Assembly (NCBI GenBank): GCA_050186955.1
Contig: JBFWXZ010000167.1
Span: 1 to 7,002, forward strand
Reading direction: 5' to 3'
Length of the DNA: 7,002 nt
From: JACKJP01 sp050186955
GTDB lineage: Bacteria; Pseudomonadota; Alphaproteobacteria; Rhizobiales; Tepidamorphaceae
Shown: in pieces, positions 1-7,002 of the stretch
Layout: each line of letters starts with the position of its first letter
How positions within the stretch are numbered: position 1 is the first letter of the stretch
The notes under the pieces: model-generated
What the model was told of the DNA's origin: nothing
The model's database searches: none
What the model saw: the letters and a program-made list of their open reading frames with translations, nothing else
Made by a program: the position numbers and the translations under genes

Positions 1-273
1 ATCGACAAGTTCGGCATCGACATCGGCGTCACCGGCAAGTCGATCATCCTGTGGAACGTGGTCGCCGCCTCCGGCGACGTCTACAAGCCGGGATCGCTGG
101 CCGGCGCCTATGGCGGAGCCGGCGCGTCGGCCGCCTTCGCGGTGGGCCTCGGCGCCAATGTGCTGGTCGGCGGCTCGCAGGATTCCTTCGCGCTGCAGCC
201 GGTGAGCGTTTCCGGCGAGACCGGCGTCAACGTCGCCGTCGGCCTGTCGCGCATCACGCTCAACCCGATGTAG
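1..273 (+). CDS. DUF992 domain-containing protein, C-terminal part (5' end outside window)
   Basis: The reading frame is open from base 1 and ends at the TAG at 271-273, giving about 90 C-terminal residues. The text is rich in Gly, Ala and Val and contains 'GLGANVLVGGS' and 'FALQPVSVSGETG', followed by a short beta-like tail ending 'RITLNPM'. I recognise this pattern as the C-terminal half of DUF992 proteins. These are small (about 150-170 residues), usually exported proteins of Hyphomicrobiales with no known function. The signal peptide expected for the family and the real start codon lie upstream of the window. GTG at 58 could be read as a start but would cut into the conserved domain, so the gene is best treated as partial. 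A strong terminator follows 25 bases after the stop, so this looks like the last gene of its transcript. The next gene, carB, converges on it. The family call is from recognition of the sequence, not from a search. Confidence 0.8.
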   Translation: MDKFGIDIGVTGKSIILWNVVAASGDVYKPGSLAGAYGGAGASAAFAVGLGANVLVGGSQDSFALQPVSVSGETGVNVAVGLSRITLNPM

Positions 274-298
274 GAAATATCCGGGAGAACGATGGAGA

Positions 299-325
299 GG
301 GCGGCCTTCGGGCCGCCCTTTTCTT
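299..325 (+). terminator. Intrinsic terminator of the DUF992 gene
   Basis: A perfect 8-bp GC stem (GGGCGGCC at 299-306, GGCCGCCC at 311-318) closes a TTCG loop, giving the very stable C(UUCG)G tetraloop. TTTTCTT follows directly. The U-tract is present only on the + strand, so it terminates the DUF992 transcript. It begins 25 bases past that stop codon. The same hairpin also lies 9 bases after the carB stop on the - strand. There it is followed by a mixed TCTCCATC instead of T residues, so any effect on carB transcription should be weaker. Confidence 0.9.
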
Positions 326-327
326 GT

Positions 328-3762
<3,435 letters not shown>

Positions 3763-3798
3763 GGGATGGTCGCCGCCCTGGTTGCAGGTCGAGCGAAA

Positions 3799-3824
3799 CC
3801 CGGCGCAGATTTGCCGGCGCCGGG
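3799..3824 (-). promoter_or_regulatory. GC-rich hairpin in the presumed carB 5' leader
   Basis: A perfect 8-bp inverted repeat, CCCGGCGC at 3799-3806 and GCGCCGGG at 3817-3824, encloses a 10-base loop. It sits 36 bases upstream of the carB ATG, inside any carB leader that starts further upstream. The 3814-3823 part (CCGGCGCCGG) is itself a palindrome, so two alternative folds are possible. On the carB strand only TTT follows, too short for a normal terminator. The pairing is directly visible; any role in controlling carB is inference. Confidence 0.35.
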
Positions 3825-3864
3825 CGTCACTGTCGAATCCGTCTGAATGTGTGCTGAAGCCGCC

Positions 3865-3870
3865 TTATAG
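3865..3870 (-). promoter_or_regulatory. Possible carB -10 element
   Basis: Read on the - strand this is CTATAA, close to the alphaproteobacterial -10 consensus CTATAT. Transcription would begin near 3858 and give a leader of roughly 95 bases. No convincing -35 box (CTTGAC-like) is found 16-18 bases upstream, so the call is weak. A small 5-bp hairpin (CCGGG at 3880-3884, CCCGG at 3893-3897) lies just upstream. Apart from this element, the leader hairpin and the peptidase ribosome site, I see nothing else in the 240 bases between carB and the peptidase gene, and no credible small gene. Confidence 0.25.
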
Positions 3871-3990
3871 GGGAAAACGCCGGGGTGCGTAACCCGGATT
3901 CTGACGCTTTTCCCAGCCTTGTCCGGCTGCGCAATTCCGTTGCCTTCCGATAGCGCCTGCAACTAGTGTTGGGGTTCGTTTCGACTTGCC

Positions 3991-3996
3991 GGAGAG
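3991..3996 (+). promoter_or_regulatory. Ribosome binding site deciding the peptidase start
   Basis: GGAGAG is directly followed by two in-frame ATG codons, at 3997 and 4003. The first has no gap to the Shine-Dalgarno sequence. The second has a 6-base gap, the normal distance, and gives the N-terminus 'MRWRGRRES' that matches the usual start of this family. The second ATG is therefore preferred. Confidence 0.75.
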
Positions 3997-4002
3997 ATGC
4001 CG

Positions 4003-4914
4003 ATGCGGTGGCGCGGACGTCGCGAGAGCCAGAATGTTGAGGATCGCCGCGGAGCCGGCGGCGGGTTCGGTTTTCCCGGCGGCGGAGGCGGGCGGATGCG
4101 CATCCCGGTGGGCGGCCGGCGCGCCGGGTTCGGCGGCATCGGCACCATCGTCATCTTCCTCATCATCGCCTGGGTGCTCGGCATCAACCCGCTGACCATG
4201 CTGACCGGCGGGCCGATCGATATGGGCGGCGGCACGCAGCAGGAGCAGGGCGAGGCCAAGGCGCCGCCGGCCGACGACGAGGCGGCGAAATTCGTCTCCG
4301 TCGTCCTCGCCGACACCGAAGACACCTGGAAGCAGATCTTCGCGAACGAGGGGGCGGCCTACGAGACGCCCAAGCTCGTGCTGTTCTCCGGCCAGATCAA
4401 ATCGGCCTGCGGCTTCGCCCAGTCCGCCTCGGGGCCGTTCTACTGCCCGCTCGACCGCAAGGTCTATATCGACCTCGCCTTCTACGAGCAGCTTCGCCGC
4501 CAGTTCAAGGCGCCGGGCGACTTCGCCCAGGCCTATGTCATCGCCCACGAGGTCGGCCATCACGTGCAGAACCTGATCGGCGTCATGGACAAGTACCAGC
4601 AGGCGCGCCAGCGCATGTCGGAGGCCGACGGCAACCAGCTCTCGATCCGCGTCGAGCTGCAGGCCGACTGCTTCGCCGGGATCTGGGCCCACTACACCAA
4701 CCAGAAGGGCCTGCTCGAGGAGGGCGACATCGACGAGGCGATGAACGCCGCCCAGCAGATCGGCGACGACGCCATCCAGCGCCGCACCCAGGGCTATGTC
4801 GTGCCCGAGAGCTTCAATCACGGCACCTCGGCGCAGCGCATGCGGTGGTTCCGCCGGGGCCTGACCGAAGGCCGGCTCGACGCCTGTGACACCTTCGGCA
4901 CCGGCAATCCGTAA
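4003..4914 (+). CDS. YpfJ-type neutral zinc metallopeptidase, membrane anchored
   Basis: A 303-residue protein of the putative neutral zinc metallopeptidase family (Pfam Zn_peptidase, E. coli YpfJ type). The N-terminus 'MRWRGRRESQNVEDRRG' is the family's signature start. A Gly/Arg-rich stretch follows (about 18-45). One hydrophobic segment at about 46-61 probably anchors the protein in the inner membrane. A Gln/Glu/Pro-rich linker leads to the catalytic domain from about residue 93. The zinc motif HEVGH is at 182-186 with catalytic E183. A further acidic ligand probably comes from 'ELQAD' at 218-222 (E218 or D222). Cys136, Cys148, Cys223 and Cys295 could form disulfides if the domain is outside the cytoplasm. 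All catalytic features are intact and the length is normal. The substrate is unknown to me. The gene is divergent from carB, and the regulator gene lies 121 bases downstream on the same strand. No clear terminator with a T-tract is seen between them, so joint transcription is possible but unproven. Confidence 0.93.
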   Translation: MRWRGRRESQNVEDRRGAGGGFGFPGGGGGRMRIPVGGRRAGFGGIGTIVIFLIIAWVLGINPLTMLTGGPIDMGGGTQQEQGEAKAPPADDEAAKFVSVVLADTEDTWKQIFANEGAAYETPKLVLFSGQIKSACGFAQSASGPFYCPLDRKVYIDLAFYEQLRRQFKAPGDFAQAYVIAHEVGHHVQNLIGVMDKYQQARQRMSEADGNQLSIRVELQADCFAGIWAHYTNQKGLLEEGDIDEAMNAAQQIGDDAIQRRTQGYVVPESFNHGTSAQRMRWFRRGLTEGRLDACDTFGTGNP

Positions 4915-4948
4915 GCCGTCCCGGCCGGGCGAGCGCGCCGGCGGGCTC

Positions 4949-4963
4949 TAACCTCGGGTTAAC
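4949..4963 (+). promoter_or_regulatory. Small palindrome with a TTAAC motif upstream of the regulator gene
   Basis: TAACC (4949-4953) and GGTTA (4957-4961) form an inverted repeat with a 3-base centre, and GGTTAAC overlaps it. The region is AT-richer than its surroundings and lies 73 bases before the regulator's ATG. TTAA-type motifs resemble half-sites of the alphaproteobacterial cell-cycle regulator CtrA (TTAA-N7-TTAA). Here the second half-site at the right distance reads AACG, so it is not a full match. It may simply be part of a promoter region. Confidence 0.2.
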
Positions 4964-5035
4964 TTCCGCAACGGTAGTCTGAGCCGATGGGCCGCCACGG
5001 CTGTGTGCCGGCCCGACGGTGTACGAGTAACCCGC

Positions 5036-5587
5036 ATGCACAGCCAGGACCGCGCACGCACCCGCCTGCTCTTCGTCTCGGGCAACCCCTTCGTCGCCGG
5101 GCTCGCCCGCACGATGCTGCGCGACACAGGATTCTCCGCCTTCCGGGAGGCGTCCTCGGTGGCGCTCGCCCACGAGATGCTGCGCCGCGAGCCCTTCGGC
5201 GCGGTGATCTGCGACTGGCATATGGTCGACGGGTCGTGCATCGACCTGCTGCGGCGGCTGCGCGACGGCACGATGGGCAGGATCGCGATGATCCCGGTCA
5301 TCGTCATGCATGGCGGGGCGTCGCGCCGCGAGGTCGTCGCGACCGCCAGGGCGGGGGCGAACGACGTGCTGGTCAAGCCGTTCTCGCAGAACGCGCTGGA
5401 ACGCAAGGTGCTGACCGCGCTGATCGAGAAACGCGCCCTTATCCGCACGCCGGCCTATACCGGACCGGCGCCGCGCGAGGCGCTGATCGCCTATCTGACG
5501 AACCGGTTGCGGCGCCAGATACCGCGCCGGGAGCGGGAGGACGTGGAGTTCATCGCACAGCAGGCGAACGACGCGGTGCTGCTTTAG
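5036..5587 (+). CDS. Response-regulator-like protein with a degenerate receiver domain
   Basis: A 183-residue protein with one CheY-like receiver domain (about 9-132) and a C-terminal tail of about 50 residues without a DNA-binding domain. The phosphoacceptor position is D60 in 'VICDWHM', and the conserved Lys is K114 in 'LVKPF'. The acidic pair that binds Mg2+ after the first strand is replaced by S15-G16 ('LLFVSGNPF'), and the switch Thr/Ser is replaced by H92 ('VIVMHGG'). Normal phosphorylation is therefore doubtful. 'RTPAYTGP' after the domain resembles the RTP-x-YFGPDRRR tail I recall from small alphaproteobacterial receiver proteins, which suggests a diverged member of that group. The tail then turns basic ('RLRRQIPRREREDVEF'). 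An in-frame GTG at 5003 would add 11 residues. The ATG at 5036 is preferred because it places the first strand at the usual distance, but neither start has a strong ribosome site. The gene converges with carA. Partner kinase and output are unknown. Confidence 0.85.
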   Translation: MHSQDRARTRLLFVSGNPFVAGLARTMLRDTGFSAFREASSVALAHEMLRREPFGAVICDWHMVDGSCIDLLRRLRDGTMGRIAMIPVIVMHGGASRREVVATARAGANDVLVKPFSQNALERKVLTALIEKRALIRTPAYTGPAPREALIAYLTNRLRRQIPRREREDVEFIAQQANDAVLL

Positions 5588-5623
5588 AGCGGTTCACCGT
5601 TTCCATCAAACCGTGAATCGCTC
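5587..5623. repeat. Imperfect palindrome between the regulator gene and carA
   Basis: Arms of 16 bases (5587-5602 and 5608-5623) pair around a 5-base loop, with 14 Watson-Crick pairs, one G-T pair (5592/5618) and one C-C mismatch (5598/5612). The left arm begins at the last base of the regulator's TAG. The right arm ends 6 bases before the carA stop codon, so the element fills nearly the whole 42-base gap between two convergent genes. No T-tract follows on either strand, so it is not a standard intrinsic terminator, though it could slow polymerase or protect mRNA 3' ends from both sides. The motif GAGCGGTTCACCGTTT resembles short dispersed palindromes I recall from Rhizobiales intergenic regions. 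Membership in such a family cannot be shown from one copy. Confidence 0.6.
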
Positions 5624-5629
5624 CAGGCG

Positions 5630-6853
5630 TCAGGAGGCCTTGCGCTCCGGCTTCGGCGGCAGGTCGCGGGCTTCGCGGATCAGGTTGACGAAGCGCGTGA
5701 ACAGATAGTGGCTGTCCTGCGGGCCGGGCGAGGCCTCGGGATGGTACTGGACCGAGAATACCGGCTTTCCCTCCACCGCGATGCCGCAGTTCGAGCCGTC
5801 GAACAGCGAGACATGCGTCTGCGCCACGCCCTGCGGCAGGCTGTCGGCGTCGACGGCGAAGCCGTGGTTCATCGAGGTGATCTCGACCTTGCCCGTGGTG
5901 TGATCCTTGACCGGATGATTGGCGCCGTGGTGGCCCTGATGCATCTTCATGGTCCGGGCGCCGAGGGCGAGCGCCAGCATCTGGTGGCCGAGGCAGATGC
6001 CGAAGACCGGCTTGCCGCTGTCGACGAGGTCGCGGATGATCGGGCCGGCATATTCGCCGGTCGCCGCCGGGTCGCCGGGGCCGTTGGAGAGGAAGATGCC
6101 GTCCGGCTCGAGGCCGAGGATGTCGGCGGCCGGCATGGTCGGCGGCACCACGGTGACGCGGCACTTCTCGCCGGCGAGCTGGCGCAGGATGTTGCGCTTG
6201 ACGCCGTAGTCGACGGCGACGACGTGGAACTCCGGGTCGTCCAGCGTGCCGTAGCCCCTGCCGAGCTCCCACGGCGTCTCGCTCCACTCGTGGCGCTGGG
6301 TGGTGGCGACCATCGGCACGAGGTCCATGCCCTCGAGCCCCGGCCAGGCCTTCGCCTCGGCGATCAGCGAATCGGCGTCGAACGCGCCCGACGGATCGTT
6401 GGCGATGACGCCGTGCGGCATGCCGTGCTCGCGGATATGAGCGGTGAGCGCGCGGGTGTCGAGGCCGGCGAAGCCGATGATGCCGCGCGATTTCAGCCAG
6501 GCGTCGAGATGGCGCAGGCTGCGCCAGTTCGACGGGTCGGTGACGTCGGCGCGCACGATGCAGCCGCGCACGCCGGAGGCGGCGGCGAGATTGACCGTCT
6601 CGATGTCCTCGTCATTGGCGCCGACATTGCCGATATGGGGGAAGGTGAAGCAGATGATCTGCCCGGCATAGGAAGGATCGGTGAGGATCTCCTGATAGCC
6701 GGTCATCGCCGTGTTGAAGCAGATCTCGCCGACCGCGTGGCCGGTCGCGCCGATGCCGGCGCCACGGAAGACGGTTCCGTCGGCGAGCGCCAGAAAGCCG
6801 CTCGCAACCGGATCGCTCCATGCCGTTGCGGTACCTTGCAGTTCGTCTGTCAT
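5630..6853 (-). CDS. carA: Carbamoyl-phosphate synthase, small (glutamine-hydrolysing) subunit
   Basis: CarA hydrolyses glutamine and passes ammonia to CarB through an internal tunnel. The protein has 407 residues against 382 in E. coli, with about 15 extra at the N-terminus and a short charged tail. The N-terminal CPSase small-chain domain covers about 18-150 ('FNTAMTGYQEILTDPSYAGQ' at 46-65). The class I glutamine amidotransferase domain covers about 208-395. It contains 'LSNGPGDP' (255-262), the nucleophile C287 in 'GICLGHQ', and the partners H371 and E373 in 'QYHPEASPGP'. All catalytic residues are intact. The ATG at 6853-6851 leaves a normal N-terminus. No good Shine-Dalgarno sequence precedes it; the nearest purine-rich stretch (GGGCGG) lies about 12 bases away, with CTATATAG in between. 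The gene runs towards the regulator gene, with stop codons 42 bases apart. It lies upstream of carB on the same strand but cannot share a simple operon with it, because about 1.9 kb with two opposite-strand genes intervenes. Confidence 0.98.
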   Translation of the reverse strand: MTDELQGTATAWSDPVASGFLALADGTVFRGAGIGATGHAVGEICFNTAMTGYQEILTDPSYAGQIICFTFPHIGNVGANDEDIETVNLAAASGVRGCIVRADVTDPSNWRSLRHLDAWLKSRGIIGFAGLDTRALTAHIREHGMPHGVIANDPSGAFDADSLIAEAKAWPGLEGMDLVPMVATTQRHEWSETPWELGRGYGTLDDPEFHVVAVDYGVKRNILRQLAGEKCRVTVVPPTMPAADILGLEPDGIFLSNGPGDPAATGEYAGPIIRDLVDSGKPVFGICLGHQMLALALGARTMKMHQGHHGANHPVKDHTTGKVEITSMNHGFAVDADSLPQGVAQTHVSLFDGSNCGIAVEGKPVFSVQYHPEASPGPQDSHYLFTRFVNLIREARDLPPKPERKAS

Positions 6854-6929
6854 GCGCTATATAGCCGCCCGAATTCCACCGGCTGGAGACAATCTGCGTC
6901 GCAGCCCCGGGGCGTCTGAACCCGGCGCG

Positions 6930-6959
6930 GTGATAACCCAGAAGAGGTCGGCGGTCAAG
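6930..6959 (-). promoter_or_regulatory. carA: Putative sigma-70-type promoter of carA
   Basis: Read on the - strand, CTTGAC (6959-6954) is an exact match to the alphaproteobacterial -35 consensus. TATCAC (6935-6930) is a four-of-six match to TATAAT, 18 bases further on. Transcription would start near 6923 and leave a leader of about 70 bases before carA. The -35 match is strong and the -10 is moderate. Position upstream of a gene that must have its own promoter adds support. Confidence 0.45.
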
Positions 6960-6960
6960 C

Positions 6961-6982
6961 TGCGATTTTCGAGGAAATCGCA
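6961..6982. promoter_or_regulatory. 22-base palindrome beside the carA promoter
   Basis: TGCGATTT (6961-6968) and AAATCGCA (6975-6982) form a perfect 8-bp inverted repeat around a 6-base centre. It lies one base upstream of the putative carA -35 box and in front of a probable + strand gene. A palindrome of this size between divergent genes suits a dimeric DNA-binding regulator. As RNA on the + strand it would be a hairpin close to the downstream gene's ribosome site. It is too AT-containing and lacks a T-tract for a terminator. The regulator is unknown. Confidence 0.4.
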
Positions 6983-6993
6983 AAGAATTCAAT

Positions 6994-7002
6994 GAGTTAG
7001 GA
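6994..7002 (+). promoter_or_regulatory. Possible ribosome binding site of a + strand gene beyond the window
   Basis: The window ends in GAGTTAGGA, resembling a Shine-Dalgarno sequence whose gene would begin a few bases past the edge. The ATG at 6992 is followed at once by AGT TAG and is not a start. From memory, rhizobial carA is often divergent from a GatB/YqeY-domain gene followed by dnaG and rpoD, so such a gene is a reasonable expectation, but nothing of it is inside the window. The remaining part of 6854-7002 holds only the carA leader and promoter signals listed separately. Confidence 0.25.

Noticed and set aside
3865..4821. A 318-codon - strand frame opposite the peptidase
   Set aside because: It is the shadow of the zinc peptidase frame, which has a clear HEVGH motif and family signature. 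The antisense translation has no recognisable features.
4920..4946. GC-rich inverted repeats after the peptidase stop as a terminator
   Set aside because: The best pairing is only about 5 bp (CCGGC/GCCGG) and no T-tract follows, so it is not supported as an intrinsic terminator.
5003..5035. GTG at 5003 as the start of the regulator gene
   Set aside because: It adds 11 residues ahead of the receiver with no ribosome site. The ATG at 5036 suits the receiver fold better, though the question is not fully settled.
5708..6919. A 403-codon + strand frame opposite carA
   Set aside because: It is antisense to carA, whose catalytic residues are all intact. The translation is repetitive in Ala, Arg, Asp, Gly and Val without a recognisable fold.

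Overview
The window reads as ordinary chromosome from a GC-rich alphaproteobacterium, most likely of the order Hyphomicrobiales (Rhizobiales). Three things point there. The DUF992 protein at the left edge belongs to a family found mainly in that order. CarB carries the charged internal insertion I associate with rhizobial CarB proteins. The two carbamoyl-phosphate synthetase genes are separated rather than adjacent. No mobile element, phage gene, CRISPR array, tRNA or rRNA is visible.

Layout from left to right: (1) bases 1-273 are the 3' end of a + strand DUF992 gene, followed by a strong intrinsic terminator at 299-325. (2) carB, the large subunit of carbamoyl-phosphate synthetase, occupies 328-3762 on the - strand and converges on that terminator. 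(3) A 240-base gap (3763-4002) separates the divergent carB and a + strand YpfJ-type membrane zinc metallopeptidase (4003-4914), and holds a GC-rich hairpin in the presumed carB leader. (4) A + strand response-regulator-like gene (5036-5587) follows. Its receiver domain keeps the phosphoacceptor Asp and the Lys but has lost the acidic metal pair and the switch Thr. (5) A 37-base imperfect palindrome fills the 42-base gap to the convergent carA. (6) carA, the glutaminase subunit, occupies 5630-6853 on the - strand. (7) Bases 6854-7002 hold a plausible carA promoter with a 22-base palindrome next to its -35 box. The last bases look like a ribosome binding site for a + strand gene starting just outside the window.

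CarA releases ammonia from glutamine and channels it to CarB, which makes carbamoyl phosphate for pyrimidines and arginine. Both genes are on the same strand with carA upstream, but two genes of opposite orientation lie between them. They must therefore be transcribed from separate promoters and coordinated in trans. I see no sign that the peptidase or the regulator has a part in this pathway.

I found no novel multi-gene system. The points most worth a second look are the degenerate receiver protein, the palindrome beside the carA promoter, the carB leader hairpin, the CarB insertion and the palindrome between the regulator and carA.
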